This document shows positions 14,078 to 21,876 of a stretch of DNA of 39,208 bases, piece by piece. Each line of letters opens with the position of its first letter. The first letter of the stretch is position 1. The DNA is from Bacillota bacterium. GTDB lineage: Bacteria; Bacillota; Sulfobacillia; JAJZYS01; JAJYTV01. A model generated the notes under the pieces. The model saw nothing but the letters and a program-made list of their open reading frames with translations, had not been told where the DNA came from and searched no databases. A program made the translations under genes and the position numbers. Location of the stretch: contig JAJYTE010000024.1 of the NCBI GenBank assembly GCA_021793215.1, forward strand, positions 1-39,208, written 5' to 3'.

Positions 14078-15055
14078 ATGCGCGCTTGGACGGTGATGGA
14101 AATCGGGGAGCCCGAAGACGTCCTGCAACTTCGCACCGCACAGGAGCCCGACTTGGGGCCGGGGGAGGTGAAGATCCGCGTCGAGGCCGCCGCGGTCAAC
14201 TTCTTCGACAACCTGCTCTGCCGCGGCACCTACCAGGAGCATCCGCCGCTGCCGTTCACTCCCGGCGCCGAGGTCGCGGGCCGGGTGGTCGCGGCGGGCG
14301 ACGGGGCGAGGCTGAAGGAGGGACAGCGGGTCCTCGCGACGCCTGCCCTGCCGCGCGGCGGCTGGGCCGAGATGGTCTGCGTGACGGCCGAATCCGCCTA
14401 CGAGATCCCCGAAGCGATGACGATGGCCGAGGCGGCTGCGCTGTTCATCAACTACCAGACGGCGCGCTACTCCCTGCGGCGCGCGAACCTTCGCCGCGGC
14501 GACGTGCTGTTGGTACACGCCGGCGCCGGCGGCGTCGGATCGGCTGCGATCCAGCTGGGCGCCGCCGCGGGCGCGCGCGTCATCGCCACGGCCGGTGGTC
14601 CGGAGAAGGGCGAGATCTGCCGCCAGCAAGGGGCGGAGATCGCGGTCGACTACCTGCGCGAGGACTTCTCGCAGGTCGTCAAGGATGCGACGGGCGGGCG
14701 CGGAGCGGACGTCGTGTTCGATCCGGTCGGAGGGGACGTCACGGACCTCTCACGCAAGTGCATCGCGCCGGAGGGCCGCATCCTGATCATCGGCTTCGCC
14801 GGTGGCCGCGTGGCGCAGATCCCTGCGAACCACATGCTCGTCAAGAACTACGACGTCGTCGGCATCCACTGGGGACTGTGGCGCCGCCTGCAGCCGCACG
14901 GCGTCGACGAGGCGCACGAGGCGATCGTGCGCGCCTACGCGCGCGGCGAGATCCACCCGCTGGTCGGCCGCGTCTGCCCGTTCGAGGATGCGCCGAAGGC
15001 GCTCGCCGCGCTGACCGCGCGCGAGACATGGGGCAAGGTCGTGCTTCAGGTCTGA
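14078..15055 (+). CDS. NADPH:quinone oxidoreductase-like MDR protein
   Basis: A 325-residue zinc-less medium-chain reductase. It has the quinone-reductase/crotonyl-reductase style N-terminus AAVNFFDNLLCRGTYQ, the cofactor loop HAGAGGVGSAAIQ and the long segment GGRGADVVFDPVGGD. The cysteine pattern for structural zinc is absent. Relatives reduce quinones or enoyl-CoA/enone double bonds with NADPH; here an enoyl-CoA or enone substrate fits the setting but is unproven. The start ATG 14078 follows GGGGGGG. It lies 51 bp after the alcohol dehydrogenase. Confidence 0.88.
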   Translation: MRAWTVMEIGEPEDVLQLRTAQEPDLGPGEVKIRVEAAAVNFFDNLLCRGTYQEHPPLPFTPGAEVAGRVVAAGDGARLKEGQRVLATPALPRGGWAEMVCVTAESAYEIPEAMTMAEAAALFINYQTARYSLRRANLRRGDVLLVHAGAGGVGSAAIQLGAAAGARVIATAGGPEKGEICRQQGAEIAVDYLREDFSQVVKDATGGRGADVVFDPVGGDVTDLSRKCIAPEGRILIIGFAGGRVAQIPANHMLVKNYDVVGIHWGLWRRLQPHGVDEAHEAIVRAYARGEIHPLVGRVCPFEDAPKALAALTARETWGKVVLQV

Positions 15056-15164
15056 GCCGTTCGCACGAGTCCCCTCGAGTTCTCGCGCGGACGATGGCGG
15101 AAGAGAGCCGCCGCCGATGGGAATCCAAAGCGTGGACGAACGTCGACGCGGCGGGAGGGGAAGC

Positions 15165-15668
15165 ATGGCCTCGGCGATGGCGGCGGACTGGGCGAGCCTC
15201 GTGGCGGCGGCGGCTGCGACCGTCTCTGCCTTCGCCACGGGTTTCGGTGTGCGCGAGGCCGCCAAGCTGCGGCGCATTGCGATCACGCCGGTCTTCCTGG
15301 TGGATCGCACGGACCCACCCGAACCCGAGCAGGTGGTGGGGGACGGCGCCGTGGTGAGCGGCCGCTACTTCTACCGCATCCGCAACGTGGGGCAGGGCGC
15401 CGGCCTTTTGAAGGGGATCTCGAACGAGGACGAGGGGATCAGCCGCATGCAGACGGGCGGGGTGCTCGGGCGGGTGCTCGCGCCAGGGGAGGACGTCAAC
15501 GTGGAGGTCACGCTCGGCAACCGCGAGTCGCCGATGGCCGACCCCGCGCACTTCACCGTCGTCTACCAGTCGGCGCGCGGCGAGACCTTCGCGAGCCGCA
15601 TCTCCTTCCACCCGAAGAGCGGCATCATCACGCAGCTGGAGGCGCCGCACTTTCGCTGGCGCAGCTGA
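15165..15668 (+). CDS. Unknown protein with one N-terminal membrane segment
   Basis: The protein has 167 residues. I do not recognise the family. The N-terminus has one hydrophobic, alanine-rich segment (about 8-28), then a basic stretch REAAKLRRI, then a soluble domain of alternating strands (FLVDRT, GRYFYRIRNVGQGAGLL, VNVEVTLGN, HFTVVYQSA), suggesting a membrane-anchored beta-sandwich. ATG 15165 was chosen for its Shine-Dalgarno site GGGAGGGG; the in-frame ATG at 15117 has none. It lies about 100 bp after the MDR gene and about 100 bp before the permease pair, so operon membership is unclear. Confidence 0.65.
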   Translation: MASAMAADWASLVAAAAATVSAFATGFGVREAAKLRRIAITPVFLVDRTDPPEPEQVVGDGAVVSGRYFYRIRNVGQGAGLLKGISNEDEGISRMQTGGVLGRVLAPGEDVNVEVTLGNRESPMADPAHFTVVYQSARGETFASRISFHPKSGIITQLEAPHFRWRS

Positions 15669-15766
15669 GGCGCGCCGACCGGCCGCGCGCAGGACTCAAG
15701 GGCCCGCGGTGGAAGTCTTCCTGGATAGACAAATCGCCTTCGTCCAGTTCAGGAGATGCTCCCTCC

Positions 15767-16654
15767 ATGTCGACCCTTCCCCAAACCTTCGCATCAGCGC
15801 CGGCGCCGCGCGCCGCGCGCCGCTGGCGACGTCTGCTGCGCGATCGGGAGTTCTGGTTCGGCGGCGTCCTGCTGATCGCCATCATCGGGTTCGCGTTCCT
15901 GGGGCCCGCGCTCGACCCACATGTGGGCGAGCACTACGACATGGCCGCGCAGACACTCGGCCCCAGCCTTGGGCACCTTCTCGGCACGAACGTGCTCGGC
16001 CAGGATGAGCTCGCCCAGCTGATGGTGGGTGGGCAGAGCCCGATCATCGCGGGCGTTCTCGCCGCGGCTGTCGCGTCGCTGATCGGCATCGCGATGGGCA
16101 CGATCGCCGGGTACGGCGGGCGACTGGCGGACAGTGCGCTGATGCGCGTCACCGACGTCTTCCTGAGCGTCCCGCAGGTCGTCCCGATTCTGCTGATCGA
16201 ATCGCTGCTCGGCGCGAGCACGAAGTCGCTGATCATCGTCGTCGCCCTGACCGCCTGGCCGGCGACGGCGCGGATCGTCCGCGCCCGCACACTCGTCGTG
16301 CGCCAGCAGCCGTTCATCGAGGCCGCGATCGCCGGCGGCGCCTCGCGCAGCCGCGTGCTCCTGCACCACATCGTGCCGAACGTCCTCGACGAGATCATCG
16401 TCGCCACGACGAACCAGTTCGCGAACGTCGTGCTGATCATGGCGATCTGCACTTTCATCGGGCTTGGGCTGCCGCCGCCCTGGAACTGGGCGAGCATGTT
16501 CGCGGCGGACATGCCGAACATCATCAGCGGCCAGTGGTGGCTCGTCTACCCGCCGGGCATCGCCTTCGCCGTCCTGCTGTTGTCGGTGCACCTCTTGGGC
16601 GAGGCCGTGCGCCACGCCCTCAATCCATTGTCGCTCGGGCATGGTGAGCCATGA
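15767..16654 (+). CDS. Peptide/nickel-type ABC transporter permease, DppC-like
   Basis: A 295-residue permease with about six hydrophobic segments. The DppC family opening is seen in the basic N-terminus before the first membrane helix and in LGTNVLGQDELAQLMVGG, where the usual GTD..GRD is changed to GTN..GQD. The EAA coupling loop reads EAAIAGGASRSRVLLHHIV. It heads a two-gene unit with a DppB-like partner, overlapping by four bases. No ATPase or solute-binding gene is next to it, so the pair must borrow components encoded elsewhere, or has lost them. The substrate could be peptides, nickel or another small solute. Confidence 0.87.
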   Translation: MSTLPQTFASAPAPRAARRWRRLLRDREFWFGGVLLIAIIGFAFLGPALDPHVGEHYDMAAQTLGPSLGHLLGTNVLGQDELAQLMVGGQSPIIAGVLAAAVASLIGIAMGTIAGYGGRLADSALMRVTDVFLSVPQVVPILLIESLLGASTKSLIIVVALTAWPATARIVRARTLVVRQQPFIEAAIAGGASRSRVLLHHIVPNVLDEIIVATTNQFANVVLIMAICTFIGLGLPPPWNWASMFAADMPNIISGQWWLVYPPGIAFAVLLLSVHLLGEAVRHALNPLSLGHGEP

Positions 16655-17571
16655 TGGCGCGCTACATCGCGCGCCGCGTCCTGGAGGCCACCTTGACCCT
16701 GCTCGCGGTCGGGTTCGCGACCTTCGGCCTCTTGCACGCGCTGCCGTACAACCTCGCCGCGATCATGGCCGGCCCAACGGCTCCGCCCGCGGTCGTCGCG
16801 CAAGTCGCCCGGGAGATGGGGCTCAACCTGCCGCTCCCGGCGCAGTTCGGTCTGTGGCTGCGCCAGCTCGCCGCGACCGGTCTGCCCCTCGCGGCCCGGT
16901 TCGCGCCGCTGACGCTCGAACTTCTCGTGCTCGGCAGCGTGCTCGCCGCGGTCGCCGCGTTCGCGATGGCCTTCGCCCAGGCGCGCCGCCCGAACTCCCT
17001 CATCGACCGCGCAGCGTCGCTTGCCGCCTACGTGGCCTACGCCTTGCCCTCGTTCTGGGTGGGCTTCGTGCTGATCTACGTCTTCGCGCTGCAGCTCCTG
17101 TGGCTGCCGGCCACCGGTCCGAACCTCGATCCGAGCTCGCAGGGCATCGCGAACTGGGCGACCGAGATGGTGCTTCCAGCCATGACCCTGGCGCTCAGCA
17201 CGATCGCGCTATGGCTGACCTACTTCGGAGGGGCGATTGAGGAGGCATTGCACTCGGAGTACGTTCGGACGGCCCGCGCCAAGGGGCTCTCGGAGGGGCG
17301 GGTGATCCTGGCCCACGTCCTGCGCAATGCCCTGTTGCCCGCGATTACGATCGCTGGCATGTCGCTGCCGACCCTCTTCAACAACGTGATCGTCGTCGAG
17401 TGGGTGTTCGCGATGCAGGGGCTCGGAAGCGAGCTCATCTACTCCCTGACTGGCTTCGACTACTCGAGGGCCGTCGACCTCGTGATGGTGATCGGCGCCT
17501 TCACGATCCTCGGCAGCCTGGTCGCCGACCTCCTGTACGCGCTTGCGGATCCCAGGATCAAGTTCTCCTAG
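16651..17571 (+). CDS. Peptide/nickel-type ABC transporter permease, DppB-like
   Basis: A 306-residue permease. The N-terminus MARYIARRVLEATLTLLAVGFATF is the standard DppB opening helix, and the EAA loop is EYVRTARAKGLSEGRVILAHVLRNALLP. The last part VEWVFAMQGLGSELI is the usual VE..F..PGLG signature with PG changed to QG. Two ATG codons stand in tandem at 16651 and 16654; the first gives a four-base overlap with the upstream gene. In most operons the DppB-like gene comes before the DppC-like gene; here the order is reversed. Confidence 0.88.
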   Translation: MMARYIARRVLEATLTLLAVGFATFGLLHALPYNLAAIMAGPTAPPAVVAQVAREMGLNLPLPAQFGLWLRQLAATGLPLAARFAPLTLELLVLGSVLAAVAAFAMAFAQARRPNSLIDRAASLAAYVAYALPSFWVGFVLIYVFALQLLWLPATGPNLDPSSQGIANWATEMVLPAMTLALSTIALWLTYFGGAIEEALHSEYVRTARAKGLSEGRVILAHVLRNALLPAITIAGMSLPTLFNNVIVVEWVFAMQGLGSELIYSLTGFDYSRAVDLVMVIGAFTILGSLVADLLYALADPRIKFS

Positions 17572-17584
17572 GGGGGAGGGGAGG

Positions 17585-18478
17585 CTAGCGCGGGCGCGCG
17601 GCGCTCCCCCGGAGCAGTTGCCAGCCAGCCTGGGAGAAACGCTCCCGCGCCCGCTGCGGGTCGACCGTCGCCAGGTAGTTCGGCGGCTCGGCGCGGTCCT
17701 TCACGGCGGTCGGAGTGGTCAGGCGCGGACCCTGGAAGCGATGGCGCAGCGCGAAGACCTCGTAGCCAAAGCCGCGGAGGAGGCGCATCGCGGGCGTTGG
17801 GTAGCCGCCGTGGTCCTCGAAGACGATGTCCCGAATCTCGCGGGCGGCGAGTCGTGCCCGCGCTCCCTCGAAGACAGCCGGTTCGTGGCCCTCGACATCG
17901 ACCTTCATCACACCGATCGGGCCGCGGATCTCCGTGCGTCGGTCGAGGGTGGTGCACTCCACGGTGATCGACCGCATGTCGCCGCCCGAAGGCACCATCG
18001 CGAGCGACGCGGTGCCCTGGTTGCCCGGGAAGTACGACGGCACCCGCAGCTGCGCGCTTCCGTCGCTGTCCGACACCGCGAGGTTGCGGGCGACCACGGG
18101 GAGGTTCCACTGCGCGACGTTGCGCGCCAGGCGCCGGAAGATCTCGGGGTGCGGCTCGAAGCAGTAGACGTGGCCCTGTGGGCCCGTGCGCTGCGCGAGG
18201 ATGCTCGCGGTGTAGCCGATGTTGCTGCCGATGTCCACGGCGGTCTCGCCGGGATCCAGTAGGCGCCAGAGCGCCTCGCTGACCGTGAGGTCGTAGACTC
18301 CGAGGCGGACAACGCAATTGCCGATCAGCTCGTGCGGATTGACGAGCAGCGTTGGGCCCCAGGGGAGGTCCACGACGCACTCGTCCTGCGCGATGCGCCG
18401 AGAGCTCAGCCGGATTCGACGCAGAAGCTGCTGCGGCCGGTAGACGTACTCGGGCTTGAACAACGAGAGAAGTCGCAC
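17585..18478 (-). CDS. FkbM-family SAM-dependent methyltransferase
   Basis: A 297-residue protein with the FkbM domain in its centre. The SAM loop is DIGSNIGYTASILA (about 80-93), followed by the acidic end of beta-2 in YCFEPHPEIFRRL, and MKVDVEGHEPAVFEGA, the domain's hallmark. FkbM enzymes methylate hydroxyl groups on sugars, polyketides or other small molecules. GTG 18478 was chosen because a GGAGG lies nine bases upstream; the ORF stays open further up but without a start signal. It converges on the permease pair with only 13 bases between stops and no terminator hairpin. The acceptor substrate is unknown. Confidence 0.85.
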   Translation of the reverse strand: MRLLSLFKPEYVYRPQQLLRRIRLSSRRIAQDECVVDLPWGPTLLVNPHELIGNCVVRLGVYDLTVSEALWRLLDPGETAVDIGSNIGYTASILAQRTGPQGHVYCFEPHPEIFRRLARNVAQWNLPVVARNLAVSDSDGSAQLRVPSYFPGNQGTASLAMVPSGGDMRSITVECTTLDRRTEIRGPIGVMKVDVEGHEPAVFEGARARLAAREIRDIVFEDHGGYPTPAMRLLRGFGYEVFALRHRFQGPRLTTPTAVKDRAEPPNYLATVDPQRARERFSQAGWQLLRGSAARPR

Positions 18479-18633
18479 TGGGTAGTGCCTCCGTCGGATC
18501 GATTGCGGGCATGTCCCCGCCGCCCTTACAAGGATGCCCTTCGCGTTTGCGCGCCTGGACCCTGCTGGAAGTCGCTGGACGTCGGTGGGAATTTCAAGTC
18601 CTTCACGTCGGACACCGTGGGGGAGACCACGAG

Positions 18634-19190
18634 CTACTGTCCGCCTCCAACGTTCGATCCGTCGTCGGCCCGCGCGCGACGCCACCCGAAACGCCCCGCG
18701 ACGCGGTGCGCAATGTGTTCATCCGCCCAGGTTCGCTGCCATGCAGCGAGCGTTGCCGTGAGCGGGAGCCAGCCCAGCGGCTCGCCGGCCGGGTCCGCCA
18801 CCATCGCCGCGGCGACGCCCGACTTCGCCATCGCCGCAACGGCGTCCGCCAGGCGTTCGCCGGGCGCGACGAGCGGCACGGAATGGATCTTCGCGCGCAG
18901 GGATGTGACCGGCCTCCAAGGATCTTAACGCGCAATGTCGCAGACCCGTACGGCACCGAGCAACTTCCCGGACTTGTCGAGGACTGGCACGACGTCCGGG
19001 AGGTCGTCCTGCCCGAGCGCGTCGCCGATCGCGTCGTCCTCTCGCAGTATGCCCGCGGGCGGCCAGGCGAGCATCGCTTCGCGGACGCTCACCCGCTCGA
19101 AGGGAGCCACCTCGTACTCCCGCGCGACGTGGGTGCCGCGGCGTGCGACCTTCTGTGTCAGGATGGAGCGCGGGATCCAGATCACGGTGA
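18634..19190 (-). pseudogene. Remnant of a chloride-channel/CBS-domain gene (3' part, with in-frame stop)
   Basis: Reading on the - strand, the frame holds SILTQKVARRG, typical of the link after a ClC chloride-channel domain. It then gives a first CBS unit (VREAMLAWPPAGILREDDAI, ending GKLLGAVRVCDIAR) and, after an in-frame TAA at 18925-18927, a second CBS unit in the same frame (MPLVAPGERLADAVAAMAKSG to EPLGWLPLTATL). The membrane part is absent, because upstream of about 19190 the strand is antisense to a MarR-like sequence. I read it as a truncated gene with a nonsense mutation. The exact left and right limits are approximate. A stand-alone CBS protein is a less likely alternative, since no start fits. 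Confidence 0.65.
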
Positions 19191-19197
19191 CCGCCTC

Positions 19198-19503
19198 ATG
19201 CTCGCCATCCAGGGGATGCCTGGACGCGAGTCCGCGACGATCAAGGAGGTGGCGCAGCACCTGCAGCTGCGCCACCATACCGTGGTGGGACTCGTCGACC
19301 GGATGGAGGCGGGCGGACTCGTCGCACGGCGCCCTCAGGTGTCGGACCGCCGCGTCGTGGAGGTCGTCCTGACGGCGGAGGGCGCCCGCGTCCTGCGTGA
19401 TCTCACCGATGTCCACAAAGAGGAACTCGTTCGCCTGGCGGGCGTCTCGAGCCGGCTCGCCGACATCATCCGCGGCCAGGCTGACGGGCAGGACGGGCCG
19501 TAA
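19198..19503 (+). pseudogene. 5'-truncated MarR-family regulator
   Basis: About 101 residues remain. They cover the winged helix of a MarR protein: LAIQGMPGRESATIKEVAQHL, the recognition helix LRHHTVVGLVDRMEAGGLV, the wing RRPQVSDRRVVEVVLT and the start of the dimerisation helix. The N-terminal dimerisation helix, normally about 30-40 residues, is missing. It is cut at the same point where the ClC/CBS remnant on the other strand is cut. An ATG at 19198 could allow a short product, but it has no Shine-Dalgarno site. Together the two remnants look like the scar of one deletion that removed the facing 5' halves of two divergent genes. Confidence 0.65.
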
Positions 19504-19666
19504 CCACGCACGAGCGCGGGCAGTTCGTGGTCGTGGGCTCGTCGCCTGCGGCCGATGACCCTCCGCGCTCCATGCGGCCACGGGACATTCTCTGCCGTTC
19601 GCACGGGGTTCTGCATCAAGATGCCGCAGCCAGGCCCTGGTGAGCGCTCGAACCTGAGCGGCTGAG

Positions 19667-20119
19667 CTAGAGCCAGATGTCCATTCCGGGGGCTTCCTCG
19701 GACCGGGCGGTGAAGCCCAGCTTCTCGTAGAAGCCGCGCTTGCCTCGCGCCGAGGTGAGCTGCATCCACCGGATGCCGTGCGACTTCGCATGCCCGAGGA
19801 GCCTGCGTACGAGCTCCTTGCCGATGCCTCGGCCCTGGTGGTCGGGGTGCACGATCAGGTCGCAGAGAAAGCACTGATAGGCGCCGTCGGACAGGAGGCG
19901 CCCCGCGGCGACGAGCGTATCTCCGTCGTAGGCGCACACTCCGTAGAAACTGCCTGCAAGGGCAGTAGCCAGCGCGTCGCGCGTCAGTCCGAGCCGCTCG
20001 TTCCAACCGGTCGTCATGAAGAGGGGGTAGAACGCCTCGATCCCGGGGATCGCGTCCACGTACCGCAAGTTGTTCATGGGGAAGGGATTCGTGCCCTTGT
20101 GATCTGTCCCTGCGCTCAC
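19667..20119 (-). CDS. GNAT-family N-acetyltransferase
   Basis: The protein has 150 residues and the acetyl-CoA-binding motif A as LCDLIVHPDHQGRGIGKELVRRLL, preceded by GRLLSDGAYQCFL (beta-4) and followed by GIRWMQLTSARGKRGFYEKLGF. It is a generic small GNAT; the acyl acceptor cannot be told. The start is placed at GTG 20119, whose GTGA overlaps the stop of the methyltransferase gene by four bases. The ATG at 20077 would give a shorter, also plausible product, but it lacks a Shine-Dalgarno site. It is the last gene of a four-gene - strand unit. Confidence 0.83.
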   Translation of the reverse strand: MSAGTDHKGTNPFPMNNLRYVDAIPGIEAFYPLFMTTGWNERLGLTRDALATALAGSFYGVCAYDGDTLVAAGRLLSDGAYQCFLCDLIVHPDHQGRGIGKELVRRLLGHAKSHGIRWMQLTSARGKRGFYEKLGFTARSEEAPGMDIWL

Positions 20120-20880
20120 CTGCGTGCGATCGCGATGACCCTGCGCCGCTCGAAGCGCAGCCTGCCGCTGACCGCGCGGAGCCCGTTCATCTCGGCCGCC
20201 TCCCGCGGCGCCGCCGCGAGGCGGCGGTAGATGTCGGCCCGGCGCGCCGGTGGCACGCCGGCGACATCGAGGTACTCCTCGACATCGCGGTCCTCCGTCT
20301 CGAGCTCCAGGTGCGAGACGTGCAGCCCCGCCCCCTCGAGGGCGGCGTGCCACGCCGAGGGCGAGAGGGCCTTGACATGACTCGGATCGCGTAGCCGCTC
20401 GAACATCTCCAGGAGGTCACGCCCGATCGAGAGCTCGGGGGTCGTCTGGTCTGCGAGGCCGAGCACGCCGCCAGATCCCAGCACACGCGAGACCTCGGAG
20501 AGGAAGGCCGGGATGTCCGTGAAGTGGTGCGGTGCTCTCCGGCAGGTGACCATGTCGAAGGAGTGGTCCGGAAACGGAAGCGCCTCCGCATCGCCCTCCT
20601 GAAAGGTCACGTTCGTAACGGAGCGCTCCCTCGCCAGCGCGCGCGCTTCGTCGAGCATCTCAGGCGTGATGTCGATGCCGACCACCTCGCGCACGGCCGA
20701 TGCCAACGCGAGCGCCGTGTGGCCCGCACCCGTCGCCACGTCGAGAGCGCGCATCTTCGGCTGCGGCTGCAGGAGCTCGAGGAGTCTCGTGAGATCCCGC
20801 CCAAAGGCGTGGCTGGGACTGTGGGCGTAGTTGGCGGCCTGCGGCCCGAACTGGGCCTGCACCTTCTCCTTGTGCTCCAC
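20116..20880 (-). CDS. UbiE/MenG-like class I methyltransferase
   Basis: A 254-residue SAM-dependent methyltransferase. It opens with VEHKEKVQAQFGPQAANYAHS, a common start for this group. The SAM motif I is LDVATGAGHTALALA (about 46-60), followed by VGIDITPEMLDEA and EGDAEALPFPDHSFDMVTCR. The C-terminal part after residue 150 is helical and would form the acceptor site. GTG 20880 has AAGGA six bases upstream. It could act on a quinone or on a small metabolite; the sequence alone does not decide. It is co-directional with the peptidase gene 45 bp upstream and coupled to the GNAT gene downstream. Confidence 0.87.
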   Translation of the reverse strand: MEHKEKVQAQFGPQAANYAHSPSHAFGRDLTRLLELLQPQPKMRALDVATGAGHTALALASAVREVVGIDITPEMLDEARALARERSVTNVTFQEGDAEALPFPDHSFDMVTCRRAPHHFTDIPAFLSEVSRVLGSGGVLGLADQTTPELSIGRDLLEMFERLRDPSHVKALSPSAWHAALEGAGLHVSHLELETEDRDVEEYLDVAGVPPARRADIYRRLAAAPREAAEMNGLRAVSGRLRFERRRVIAIARR

Positions 20881-20925
20881 GCTTTGTCCTTCCCCTCGTT
20901 CGCCAGCACCCTCCGTGAGGGCCCT

Positions 20926-21876
20926 CTAGCGCACCGCGCGCCGGATCGCCTCGGCCATGGCGCTCGCCGCGATCGTTCCGACGCGCGACGGATCGGCCGG
21001 TAAGTCGCCGCAGGATACGCAGAAGATCGCGTCGCCGTCGAACGGCGTGTGGGCGGGGTCGACGGCCCGGGCGAGGCCGTCGTGCGCCATGCGCGCGACG
21101 CGCTGGAGCTGCGGCTTGCCGAGCCGCGCATTCGTCACAACGCAGGCGATCGTGGTCGCCTCACCGACCGTTGCCGGCAGACGACCGGCGGCGATCAGCG
21201 GCGCCGTCGACAGGGGAGCGCCATCTGTTCCGCGCGGACCGGCCAGTACGGAGCCGTCCGCGGAGAGGACGCTGCCGAGCGCGTTCACTACGGCCAGCGC
21301 CGCGACGCGCAGCCCGTCGGGCGTCGTGAGCGTCAGCGCACCCTGTCCACCCCGCATCGAGTGCGAGGGCCCCAGCACCTTGCCGACGCTCGCACCGCAG
21401 CCAGCGCCGTGCAGGCCCTCGGCGAGGGTCTGGCCGCCCTCGAGGGCCATCCTGGCGACTGCCTCGCCGTCGGCTGCGGTCGGGGCTTCGGGGCTGCCGA
21501 CGCCGAGGTCGAAGATCGCGGCGGCCGGCACGATCGGCACGCGAGCCTCGCCGAACACCGCTCCGCGACCCGCCTGCGCGAGCACCTGGAGAACGCCGTC
21601 CGCGGCGCGCAGGCCGAATGCGCTGCCACCGGCGAGTAGGACGGCGTCGGGTCCCTCGACCAGGTTCTCGGGTCGCAGGAGGTCGGTCTCACGCGTCGCG
21701 GGCGCACCGCCGGCGACATCGACGGCGCCGCGGGCCTGGGGCGGGAAGAGGAGCAGCGTAACGCCCGTGCGGGGCTCGTGCTTCGTCAACCAGCCAAGGG
21801 ACACGCCGGGGATGTCGACTACCCCCTCGGCGACGGCGCAGCCGAGCGGGCCCGCCCCCTCGCCGTCTCTAGCCAC
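20926..21876 (-). CDS. P1 family (DmpA-like) peptidase
   Basis: A 316-residue member of the DmpA/P1 Ntn-type aminopeptidase group (MEROPS S58). Visible are GVSLGWLTKHEPRTGVTLLLFP, the glycine-rich LLAGGSAFGLRAADGV, GAGCGASVGKVLG and the segment EATTIACVVTNARLGK. The last resembles the (N)TT..VVATNA region where these enzymes self-cleave and expose the nucleophile. Members act as D-aminopeptidases, beta-peptidases or endotype hydrolases, so the substrate stays open. GTG 21876 lies inside the end of the upstream VIT1-like gene (8-base overlap), indicating coupled expression. There is no signal peptide, so it is probably cytoplasmic. Confidence 0.86.
   Translation of the reverse strand: MARDGEGAGPLGCAVAEGVVDIPGVSLGWLTKHEPRTGVTLLLFPPQARGAVDVAGGAPATRETDLLRPENLVEGPDAVLLAGGSAFGLRAADGVLQVLAQAGRGAVFGEARVPIVPAAAIFDLGVGSPEAPTAADGEAVARMALEGGQTLAEGLHGAGCGASVGKVLGPSHSMRGGQGALTLTTPDGLRVAALAVVNALGSVLSADGSVLAGPRGTDGAPLSTAPLIAAGRLPATVGEATTIACVVTNARLGKPQLQRVARMAHDGLARAVDPAHTPFDGDAIFCVSCGDLPADPSRVGTIAASAMAEAIRRAVR

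Noticed and set aside
15675-15686. CCGACCGGCCGC resembling the operator
   Set aside because: Symmetry is lost on the right half, and the flanks do not match the other copies.
20003-20013. CCAACCGGTCG resembling the regulon operator
   Set aside because: It is a half match inside the GNAT coding region, not near a start.
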